From positions 5,200,299-5,264,298 of the forward strand of contig CM020620.1 in the NCBI GenBank assembly GCA_009829735.1: a DNA stretch of 64,000 nt, in the 5' to 3' direction. The translations under genes were made by a program, and so were the position numbers. The DNA is from Pyropia yezoensis. Lineage: Eukaryota; Rhodophyta; Bangiophyceae; Bangiales; Bangiaceae. The stretch's first letter is position 1; each line of letters begins with the position of its first letter. The notes under the pieces are model-generated. The model worked only from the letters and a program-made list of their open reading frames with translations. It was not told the origin of the DNA and made no database searches. Below, in pieces: positions 1 through 8,283 of this stretch.

Positions 1-2405
1 TGGGGGCGCGACTTGCTGTCCCCCATCGAGTACGTAACACGGATGTGGAGGCGGTCACGTTGACCGCCCCTCTCCTCAAGCTTGCCCACTCGGCAGCTTG
101 CTCTCCTCAGTTCACACTTCACCATCACCACCACCTCCCCTTCACCTTCCACTGGGCCGCCCCACGCTGGGGAGGCCACCCGTATACCCACGATCCGAGT
201 CCCCCTCAACTCGAGGCGGGTCTCGTGCTGCGATAGCCAGAGCGTCTCTCCCCAACTTGGGGAGAGCCATGGCGACTCCGGGAGTGGAGACGGACTCTCT
301 TGACGAGCGCATGGAGGATACCTCCTACGGGGCAGCACCCGCTGGGACTTCCGGCGGGGGCTCCGCGATCGCTCCGGGGGATGGGACTCCCGCGTCACCC
401 GGCTTTGGGTTGACGGCGGGGTCTCCCCCGGAGGCGGGACAAGTTGTCCCGCGTGAGGCCTTGGGGCGGTGGTTTTACCCCGCTTGGCCTCTCAATGAGG
501 AGGGGCTGACTGTTCTTCGCTGTGGCCGACTTGGCGCAGCGATGGGCCGGGTATGGGACCGCCTACGGGAGAAGTATCCCCGTAGGGTCGGGTTCCCTGC
601 CGGCTTCAGGACGGACCAGTTTGCCATCCTGGACGATGAGGAGGTTGAGGACGTTCAGCGTGCCAAGGCCATGGTGGACCGCGGGGGAACTATCCCGGGT
701 CCCGGCGACTTGCCGACCTTCACGTGGGACGCTGTGGCAACTCGCCCACCGTACCTCCACGAGGCCGATCCACACACTCATCACTTTGATGTGCGGATGG
801 AGAAAGACTTCCGGCGAGGTCCCTACTTGGTGACCTCGGCTCAACTTGAGCTTCCTCAACAGTCTGCTGCCAGTAAGGAGCAGTACTATCCGAAGAAGCC
901 CGAGTGGTGGCCTCAAGTTGAGGTCCCCTACGGGTTCCCGGCGTTGTTGCCACGGTTGCTTGACCACTTCGGCTCCGTCATGTTGACGGCTGCCCCTGAT
1001 CACCTGGTGTGGGCCATGTTGGCCACCCAGTGGCTCCTCGAGGTCATGTCGACCTGGGTGTCCTGTGTTCAGCGGCGGGGGATGCTCTGGCATCTCCCCC
1101 TCCGGCTCCTCCAAGGTTTGGAACAGCTCACCCCTCAGCTAGTTGCTGAGGGGTGCTCATCAGGACAACTCACTCTACTTGAGGAGATGCTCCGGCTCCA
1201 TAAGTTTATCGAGTGGGAGAGCATTGAGCACAAGTTGCGCCGCCCCACTCGTGGGCCCAAGGACGATGGCGCACTTCGCCAGTTCGTGTGGGTCGCTCGT
1301 GAACTTCACGACGGCCGTGTGGTCCTACGAGAGGGGTTGGGCATCGGGGACTACGCGTATGCCCCGGGGGTGGATCGCCACACTGCGCCACCCCCGGACA
1401 AGCCCATAGTTATGGCCGTGCCGTCCTATGATGACCATATGACTCAACCCACTGCGGGGGCCCCAAGTCGGGGGTCGCAGTTACACCCGGGTACCGCCAC
1501 CTCGGCGGGCCCCTCCGCTTCCTCCTGTTCCTTTCCAACCTCACGGGAACATCCCGATCAGCGTGGCCGTGGAGTCTTCCACCCCGGTGTCCCCCAACTT
1601 GGGGGCCACCCTCCTGACGGTATACCCCAAGTTGGTGTTGCCGCCCACGCCTCTAACCTCAGAGATGATGATCACCACGTTGTGCGCACCATTTCCTGGT
1701 TGGCCGCGTCGACCGCAACCCTACAGAGTTCCGAGACTCCTCAACGTGAGGAGCGCGTTCGTACTGCAGTGGCGACCGCGAGTTGCGAGTCGGTGGCGGA
1801 GTTTATGACAGCCGAGTTGGCTCGCATTGGGGCTATTATGCCCCAGCCAGCCCCACTTGGGCGAGGCAAACGTCGCGCGAGCCGGGCATACTCGCCTCCT
1901 CGCCGTCGTCGCCGACACTCGCGGCGCTCTCCTTCCGTATCGGAAGACGAGTTGTCTTACTCCGTTTCGGAGTCCTCTACCCGTCGGAGACGGAGTCTGT
2001 CCAGCGTCTGCGTCGAAAACTTGCGCGTAAGACCAGGCAGAAGAGTGGCCACGGTCGGCGCCACTTGCGCGACCGTGAGGGGCGCGACGGTTCCGACTTG
2101 GAGCCGCCGCCCCTCCAACGAGTGGAGACCGTTATCGGCGTGGGTCTCGCCGCTCGCCTCCACGTGAGGGCGAGGGCCGTGGAGTGGGAGAGTCTAGCAT
2201 GCGTGCCTAGTTGGCAGCTGCCTTTGTTGTGAGAGTGTGAGGGTTAGGGCTGTAGTTAAAAGCTACTCTGCGTACCACTTCGACTTGAAGCACTCTCTTG
2301 GCACTGTTGCTCGGCCTTCCCTCACGTTGAGGGAGGGCTGTTAGGGTCTATCTCATTCCGGGCACAGTACGCCCGGACCTTCTCAGCGGGAAGGTCCTCC
2401 ACATA
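1..2405 (-). mobile_element. 3' part of a B-like Ty3/gypsy chromovirus
   Basis: Read on the minus strand, 2405-2322 is the end of a pol reading frame that resembles a chromodomain tail (YVEDLPAEKVRAY), running out of the assembly gap. Downstream of it, on the opposite strand, lies a long convergent ORF (from 269). This is the same layout as in the A copies, but the protein is only distantly related to theirs. The 3' LTR would lie outside the window. It may be the continuation of element B (11056-15305), split by A-I. That is inference, because the gap hides the junction. The element is incomplete at both visible ends. Confidence 0.6.
269..2167 (+). CDS. Antisense accessory ORF of the B-like element
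   Basis: This ORF of about 630 codons runs opposite to, and converges with, the pol end at 2322. The ATG at 269 is chosen for its strong context (gagccATGG); no ATG lies upstream in the frame. The N-terminus is Gly/Ser/Pro-rich. Residues of the central block (WWPQVEVPYGF, LLDHFGSV, WHLPLRLL, FIEWESI) align by eye with the A-family antisense proteins (FRFDTGSCLRYFGSV, FHLPTGARR, AVNWARV), so the two are distant homologues. The C-terminus is Arg/Ser-rich (RRRRRRHSRRSPS). I recognise no known domain; there is no signal peptide or membrane segment. Part of an LTR element and treated as a fossil. Confidence 0.6.
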   Translation: MATPGVETDSLDERMEDTSYGAAPAGTSGGGSAIAPGDGTPASPGFGLTAGSPPEAGQVVPREALGRWFYPAWPLNEEGLTVLRCGRLGAAMGRVWDRLREKYPRRVGFPAGFRTDQFAILDDEEVEDVQRAKAMVDRGGTIPGPGDLPTFTWDAVATRPPYLHEADPHTHHFDVRMEKDFRRGPYLVTSAQLELPQQSAASKEQYYPKKPEWWPQVEVPYGFPALLPRLLDHFGSVMLTAAPDHLVWAMLATQWLLEVMSTWVSCVQRRGMLWHLPLRLLQGLEQLTPQLVAEGCSSGQLTLLEEMLRLHKFIEWESIEHKLRRPTRGPKDDGALRQFVWVARELHDGRVVLREGLGIGDYAYAPGVDRHTAPPPDKPIVMAVPSYDDHMTQPTAGAPSRGSQLHPGTATSAGPSASSCSFPTSREHPDQRGRGVFHPGVPQLGGHPPDGIPQVGVAAHASNLRDDDHHVVRTISWLAASTATLQSSETPQREERVRTAVATASCESVAEFMTAELARIGAIMPQPAPLGRGKRRASRAYSPPRRRRRHSRRSPSVSEDELSYSVSESSTRRRRSLSSVCVENLRVRPGRRVATVGATCATVRGATVPTWSRRPSNEWRPLSAWVSPLAST

Positions 2406-2905
2406 NNNNNNNNNNNNNNNNNNNNNNNNNNNNNNNNNNNNNNNNNNNNNNNNNNNNNNNNNNNNNNNNNNNNNNNNNNNNNNNNNNNNNNNNNNNNNNN
2501 NNNNNNNNNNNNNNNNNNNNNNNNNNNNNNNNNNNNNNNNNNNNNNNNNNNNNNNNNNNNNNNNNNNNNNNNNNNNNNNNNNNNNNNNNNNNNNNNNNNN
2601 NNNNNNNNNNNNNNNNNNNNNNNNNNNNNNNNNNNNNNNNNNNNNNNNNNNNNNNNNNNNNNNNNNNNNNNNNNNNNNNNNNNNNNNNNNNNNNNNNNNN
2701 NNNNNNNNNNNNNNNNNNNNNNNNNNNNNNNNNNNNNNNNNNNNNNNNNNNNNNNNNNNNNNNNNNNNNNNNNNNNNNNNNNNNNNNNNNNNNNNNNNNN
2801 NNNNNNNNNNNNNNNNNNNNNNNNNNNNNNNNNNNNNNNNNNNNNNNNNNNNNNNNNNNNNNNNNNNNNNNNNNNNNNNNNNNNNNNNNNNNNNNNNNNN
2901 NNNNN
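2406..2905. other. Assembly gap of 500 N
   Basis: Exactly 500 N, which looks like a placeholder of fixed size. By comparison with A-II and A-III it should hide the beginning of the A-I antisense ORF, the A-I 3' LTR and, if the left edge is element B, the RNase H and integrase part of B. The true gap would then be several kilobases. That size is inference. Confidence 0.95.
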
Positions 2906-3624
2906 CCGGGACCCGCAGGCTGGGGCTTCCCCCTTGCCTCGTCACTCGTTGCGTGTCCGGCGTACTCAGCCGGGTGAGCCTAGTTGCCATGGGTGGGCGT
3001 CCACCGAGGCCGTTCCTGACCTGGGTATTCCCATGGTTATCCATGACCCTCTTCAGGTCCTTGCTCCGTGGTTCGGTAACCCGATGCCTGCGGCGGTTGG
3101 CCGTCGTCCCCGAGAGTGGGGCTCTGCGGGTGGGGAGCGTGAGGTGTTCCCGTCGTCGGGCGGGAGTACCGCCGTGTTACGGTGGAGCCCCTTCGGTAGG
3201 GTAGGGTCCTACCGGGCCTCGTATCAGGTGCCACCGGCTCCGGTGGTAGCCGTGTCGGCTCCTGTGGCTCCTCTGGCTGCGCCAGTGTCACCTCCCGCCC
3301 CTGTCCTACATGACGGGGGTCCCCGTCTCTGGTATGAAGGCGTTGACGCCCTTGTTACCCGCGCAATGCGTGGGGGTCTCTCTGTTAGCTGGGGGATATC
3401 CCCCCAGGTGCTGCGCTGGTTGGGTCAGCGCGTTGCTTTGTGGCGTGCTGGACCGCCTCCAGAAAGCTCTGGAGGACGTGGAGGCTGGCCGCAGCACCCT
3501 CGTCCAGCTATGCACCGAGGTAACTCGGGTGGTCGACCGTCGTGACATTGCCGACCGGTGGAGCACGGAGGTATACGCGCTTACGCGTGAGTGGCCTCCC
3601 TCGGGCAGTGGGTCTACCCACTGA
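2906..3624 (+). pseudogene. Antisense accessory ORF of A-I, C-terminal part
   Basis: This piece is clearly homologous to the C-terminal third of the A-III antisense ORF (18725-21034). Shared blocks include WASTEAVPDLGIP, PWFGNP, LEDVEAG and REWPPSGSGSTH. It runs opposite to pol and ends 485 bp from the pol stop. The beginning is lost in the assembly gap and the visible part is decayed. Confidence 0.75.
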
Positions 3625-3942
3625 GGAGTGCTATTTGTTTGTGAGGGAGAGGGCCCCGGCAACCCTTATGGTAGCCGGGTAGTAGTGAGTATAAACTCAT
3701 CCCCCGCTGGGGGGCATTGCTTGCCTCTGTTTGCTGCCCTGGGGAGTACCCCTTCTGGCTCAGTGGTGCCTTGCCTCCCGCCCAACTTCTTCCGGTTGGT
3801 TCATGCTTGGGGTGGTTATCCTCCCTCACTTTGTGTCTTGGCTTGGGGAGGTCATCCTCCCGTGTAAAGCTCCCTAGTTACTTCGATATTATCGGAGTTT
3901 AGCCTTTACCTTTAAGTTAACTTATTAAGGTTCAGGTTTTTA

Positions 3943-4028
3943 CTTAGTTACCTAAGCTTAGCTCTACTTAGTTACCTAAGCTTGGTTCGACTTAGAAACC
4001 TAAGTCTGATTTGACTTAGAAACCTAAG
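3943..4028. repeat. 24-bp-period palindrome array between convergent gene ends (A-I)
   Basis: Four copies of the imperfect palindrome CTTAG(TT/AA)ACCTAAG start at 3943, 3967, 3991 and 4015, exactly 24 bp apart. They lie in the 485-bp spacer between the end of pol (4110) and the end of the antisense ORF (3624). The two inner bases change from TT to AA while the CTTAG/CTAAG arms stay. The same motif and spacing recur at the same place in A-II and A-III. A bidirectional terminator, 3'-end-processing or insulator role is inference. Confidence 0.75.
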
Positions 4029-4109
4029 TCTGCCGTAACCATGTCACACCCTACTTAGTAGGTATAAGCCTCACCCCCCCAACAGCCGAAGTCGGTGTCG
4101 GTTGGGTTG

Positions 4110-7100
4110 TTACAGGAGGCGTCGTCGCCTCATGTACGGCATGAGGAGTTGGCGGGGTATATTCGCCGCCTGTTCCCAGGTGGGTGAGTCGTATCCGACC
4201 CACATAACCTTGACGTACCAGGGTCCTGGTATGTCCGGGTCGGTGTGTCCGACCACGCTCTCTACTTGGTATGGAATCCCATCCGGTCCCACCGGGTCAT
4301 CCGACCGGTGGGTTGTAAGAGCTTCATGTAGCAACCCAGCCGGTACCGGCTGAGGCTGTTCCGGCTTCGGAGCAGGTGTGACATCATTCATACTGATGCG
4401 TTGGATCTCCGTATCGGAGTGTAAGATAACAGAGTGGTCATCTCTGTGGAGGATCTGGTACGGTCCCTTGACCGGTTGCATAAGCTTGTTCCCTCGGAAC
4501 TTCTGGTGTCTGATATAGACCCAGTCACCTGTTACCAGGGTTGCGTTGCGCACCCGTAGTCGGGCGTCGAAGTTCTTCTTATACCGAAGTTGTGTTCTGT
4601 CAAGGGCACCCTTGAGCTTAGGAATCATCCACGATAGCTTGGCCAACCAAGCTAGGTGGATGCGTTCGGCGGGTCGGCCCTTCGGTGTATCATACCGAGT
4701 GCACCTGCCGGGCGGCAGCGTCAGGTTACCGACGCCTAGTGGCATGACCCACTCCAGCGGAGCAATGTTTGTGCTCCGATGTGGCCTGGCATTGTATGCC
4801 AGGGTGAGTACGGACAGAAGCCTGTCCCAAGTGTTCGTGTGCTCGGCCACGTAGCACTGTAGCATCTTTACGATGGTGCGGTTGAACCGCTCCACCTGCC
4901 CGTTGGACTGCGGGTGGTAGTCGGATGCCCGACGTGGTTCGATACCGAACATGCCCAGGACCTTAGTGCAGAATGCCGACGTAAGGTTTGCTCCGTTATC
5001 GGAGAGGAGTTGCTTCATGACTCCGTATGCACTGATCCAGTGGTCAACCACTGCGTTCATGATCGTGTATGCCGTATCATTCGGGATGGCTGCCGCTCTT
5101 GACAGCTTAGTGAAGCGGTCAGACATGACCAGGATGTACCTGTTCCCTTCTTCCGTTATCGGAAGTGGCCCGAGTATGTCGATAGCGACTTGCTCGTTGG
5201 GCCCATCAGGTGGGAATAGCTTCATGGCAGACGCCTGCCTATGTAGACTCATGCGGTTACGCGCACAGGGGTGGCATCCCCTTACGTGGTCGACCACGTC
5301 GACGGCCATTGCTGGCCAGTAGAAGAACCTTCGCATTGCTGCGAACATACGTGAACCCCCCGGGTGTCCGGCTGTAGGGTTCTCATGTTCTCGTTCCATG
5401 ACGGCTTGCCGTAAGTACACGGGAACCACGACTTGATGTCGTCCATCGGCGGGTGCCCGCCGGTATATGAGTCCGTCTTCGTTCTCGGAGAAGATGCCGG
5501 CCGTACCGGCCAGGAGGTTAGCACGATGACGTCTACAGTCATCGTCGTTGGCTTGTGCCTCGCGGAAGTCCGCGAGGGTCAATGGGCACGCCAGGTGTGC
5601 CATGGTATGGTCAGCCATACCCTGGGTAGCATTACCCACCATGCACACCGGTACTACCGGGATGTCCTCGTCCACCGGGCGGGTATCCCCGCTCGGGGTG
5701 TCGAGTCGAGACAACGCGTCTCCGAGGTGGTGGGTTGACCCAGCCTTATACACCGTGCGGTAGTCGTGCTCGGCCATCTTCAGCCTCCATCGGGCTAGCC
5801 TCCCATGGCTATCGGAATCCTTGTCACCAAGGTTGAGGAGCCATCGTAGGGGTTCGTGGTCGGACCTCACGATGAACCTGGAGCCCTCCAGGTATGGACG
5901 GAGCAGTTGCACTGCCCATATAACTCCGAGGCATTCACGCTCGGTGGCACTATAGTTCCGCTCAGCCGGGTTGAGTGTCCGGCTGAAGTACCCTACCGGA
6001 CGTAGGTCCGGGATAACGTTATCGGTACCGATCAACGTCTCTCCCTGTAACAGGGTGCATCCCACTTGTGTATCACACGCATCGACATCGATGACGAAGG
6101 TACCCCGTCTATGCGGTAACGCAAGGACGGGTGGGGCTAGTAGGGCTCGCTTCAGCGACTCGAATGCCTCCTCTTCGCTAGGCGAAGGGGGTTGGAGTAC
6201 CTTGGGTAAGGTACTGCTCGTAAGAACCGTTAACGGTTTAGCTATCCGAGCGAAGTCCTTGACGAACCGTCGGTATACATTGCACATTCCCAGGAAGCTC
6301 TTGAGCTGCGTCTGGGTGTTAGGGAACCGGGCATCCCGGAGTGCCCGGGTATTGGCTTCGAGTACCCCTAGTTTACCAGGGGTTATCTGGTGGCCCAGAT
6401 ATTCGACCGTCTGTTGGAAGAAGGCGCACTTCTTCAGACGCAGGGTTACCCCGGCGTTCCTCAAGAGGGTGAGTACCTCGTCAACATGTTGTACATGGTC
6501 ATCCATGTTACGCGAGAAGACGATGACGTCATCGAGGTACACTAGGCAGTTACGCCACTTCACCCCCGACAGTATGATGTCGATAGCCCGCTGGAATGTA
6601 GCGGGGGCGTTGGACAATCCGAAGGGCATCCTTAGGAACTCGTACACGCCACTGTGACAGACGAATGCCGTCTTGGGGATATCCTCGTCCGCCACCGGGA
6701 TCTGCCAGTATCCGGCGTTGCAGTCGATGGTGGTAAACACCGTAGCCTCCCCCAGGGAGTCGATGCATTCATCCATCCTTGGTAAAGGGTATGAGTCCTT
6801 CTTGGTAACCAAGTTGAGGCGTCGATAATCGATGCAAAACCGAGGGGTTTGATCCTTCTTCGGCACAATAACGACTGGGGCACCCCATTCCGACATCGAA
6901 GGTCGGATCACCTTAGCTTCACTCATCCTCTTCACTTCTCCATCAACGATCTCTCGTTGCATAGGTCCCGCTCGGTGCGGTTGTGAGCGGGCGGGTCGTG
7001 CGCCTGGTACCAGGTCTATACGATGTTGGGTTGCCCCAATGGTCCCCAAGGCCCCGCCTGTCCACATAACGTCATGCTTTCTTAGCATCCGTCGTACCCC

Positions 7101-7379
7101 TTCGGCTACCGAAGGGGGAAGGTGGTCGAGGTCAGCCTCGGCCAGTGCCTTCAAGGCCTCTTGGTCCTTTGGCGGCAGGTCCGCCGGAGCCGCCGATGGG
7201 TTAGGCTTCCCGTCATCGGGTTGCTGTCGCTCGGTGGTCTCGGTGACCGCCAGTACTTCAAGTGGTTCCACTTGACCTTCCTTATCAGGGGTAAGGATAT
7301 CTCCTTCGTAGAGTTCGGCAATCCCGAGGATAGTTCCCTTCGGGAGGGTGACTGCCTTACGGCGATAGTTCGCCATCAC
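4110..7379 (-). CDS. pol: A-I pol: RT, RNase H, integrase, chromodomain
   Basis: The polyprotein part is about 1,090 aa. In order it has: RT core (WGAPVVIVPKKD, RFCIDYRRLN, catalytic LVYLDDVIVFS); RNase H start (TFVIDVDACDTQVG); integrase HHCC finger (HPGGSRMF...CHPC) and DDE core (AIDILGPLP, LLSDNGANLTS, YHPQSNGQVERFNRT); and a C-terminal chromodomain-like segment (YVKVMWVGYDSPTWEQ). RT-RNase H-integrase order with a chromodomain defines Ty3/gypsy chromoviruses. Fossil element; this part is largely open. Confidence 0.93.
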   Translation of the reverse strand: MMANYRRKAVTLPKGTILGIAELYEGDILTPDKEGQVEPLEVLAVTETTERQQPDDGKPNPSAAPADLPPKDQEALKALAEADLDHLPPSVAEGVRRMLRKHDVMWTGGALGTIGATQHRIDLVPGARPARSQPHRAGPMQREIVDGEVKRMSEAKVIRPSMSEWGAPVVIVPKKDQTPRFCIDYRRLNLVTKKDSYPLPRMDECIDSLGEATVFTTIDCNAGYWQIPVADEDIPKTAFVCHSGVYEFLRMPFGLSNAPATFQRAIDIILSGVKWRNCLVYLDDVIVFSRNMDDHVQHVDEVLTLLRNAGVTLRLKKCAFFQQTVEYLGHQITPGKLGVLEANTRALRDARFPNTQTQLKSFLGMCNVYRRFVKDFARIAKPLTVLTSSTLPKVLQPPSPSEEEAFESLKRALLAPPVLALPHRRGTFVIDVDACDTQVGCTLLQGETLIGTDNVIPDLRPVGYFSRTLNPAERNYSATERECLGVIWAVQLLRPYLEGSRFIVRSDHEPLRWLLNLGDKDSDSHGRLARWRLKMAEHDYRTVYKAGSTHHLGDALSRLDTPSGDTRPVDEDIPVVPVCMVGNATQGMADHTMAHLACPLTLADFREAQANDDDCRRHRANLLAGTAGIFSENEDGLIYRRAPADGRHQVVVPVYLRQAVMEREHENPTAGHPGGSRMFAAMRRFFYWPAMAVDVVDHVRGCHPCARNRMSLHRQASAMKLFPPDGPNEQVAIDILGPLPITEEGNRYILVMSDRFTKLSRAAAIPNDTAYTIMNAVVDHWISAYGVMKQLLSDNGANLTSAFCTKVLGMFGIEPRRASDYHPQSNGQVERFNRTIVKMLQCYVAEHTNTWDRLLSVLTLAYNARPHRSTNIAPLEWVMPLGVGNLTLPPGRCTRYDTPKGRPAERIHLAWLAKLSWMIPKLKGALDRTQLRYKKNFDARLRVRNATLVTGDWVYIRHQKFRGNKLMQPVKGPYQILHRDDHSVILHSDTEIQRISMNDVTPAPKPEQPQPVPAGLLHEALTTHRSDDPVGPDGIPYQVESVVGHTDPDIPGPWYVKVMWVGYDSPTWEQAANIPRQLLMPYMRRRRLL

Positions 7380-8275
7380 TAGGAGGGACGACCCTCCTGC
7401 TGGGAGGTCATGAGACCGTTGGCCATGGTCAACCCATGGCGCTTGTACGTCCGTAGGTTGGACTGGACTCTGCAGATGCCTGCGAGGTCGCAGTTAACCG
7501 GGAGGACTGTCTCTGACAACGGCTCAAAGCGAGTTCGCTCGGCCAACCGAAGTGTCTTCGGCTCGACGCTTGCGTACACCTCAGCCACGTTAACGTGGCT
7601 TCCTTGTAGCGTCAGGTCCCTGACGATAGCCGTGTGTCCTCGCTTCGTCCCGTCGGCTTCTTGAAGCTCGACGGTCCTCCGGCCTGGCCGGATTGCATCA
7701 ACGTGAACGTTGATGAAGGTGCACCCCAGTATGCAGGGCACCGATAGCGTCTCACATACCAGGAAGTCAACTTCCGTGGTGAGATCCCCGATGGTAACCT
7801 GCAGCGACATCGCTGCGGTCGTACGAATGAGTCGACCATTCGCGTCCTTGATGGTGGGTCCCCGAGTCACTCTGACTCGTGGAAGCCACTTGTCCGGGAG
7901 GGTATCCTTCCGGATAAGGTTGGGTCCAGCCCCTGTGTCCAGTACAGGGTAGTACGATCGTGTCGACTGGGGGTCAACCCCCAGGGTGGCTGATACCTTG
8001 AAGTTCTCCAAGGTAAACAACACATGTCCTACACCGATATCCGGTGTAGCTCGGGCATCCTGAACAGGGCCCTTGTCTGGTTCAACGTGACGGGGCTTCC
8101 CGTCCTCTCCTCCCAACCTTGGAGGTTGGTCATCAATCCCCTGACGCCGTGTCGTCGGGGCCGGAAGGTGTACCCGGGGGTTGATGCGGCGTCGGCTCAA
8201 CCGCGCTCTCCGTGGGGCTTTCCCCGCGGAACTCCGGGGTGGCTTGCTTGGGTGACCCCAGCGCCCCCCGGTCAT
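7380..8275 (-). CDS. A-I protease region
   Basis: This part sits between gag and RT and carries the aspartic-protease signature YPVLDTGAGPNLIRKD. The conserved ILGCTFINVHVDAIRPG block follows, then EPLSETVLPVNCDL. It is collinear with the matching part of A-II (about 39,430-40,180). Treated as part of a fossil element. Confidence 0.85.
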
Positions 8276-8283
8276 CCTTCCTC

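Noticed and set aside
2322-3044. Reading frame running through the N gap
   Set aside because: It is open only because N codons are read as unknown; the two ends belong to different elements.
3943-4028. CRISPR-like or telomere-like repeats
   Set aside because: Only four short palindromes with 10-bp spacing sequence, inside a retroelement spacer and repeated in its sister copies.
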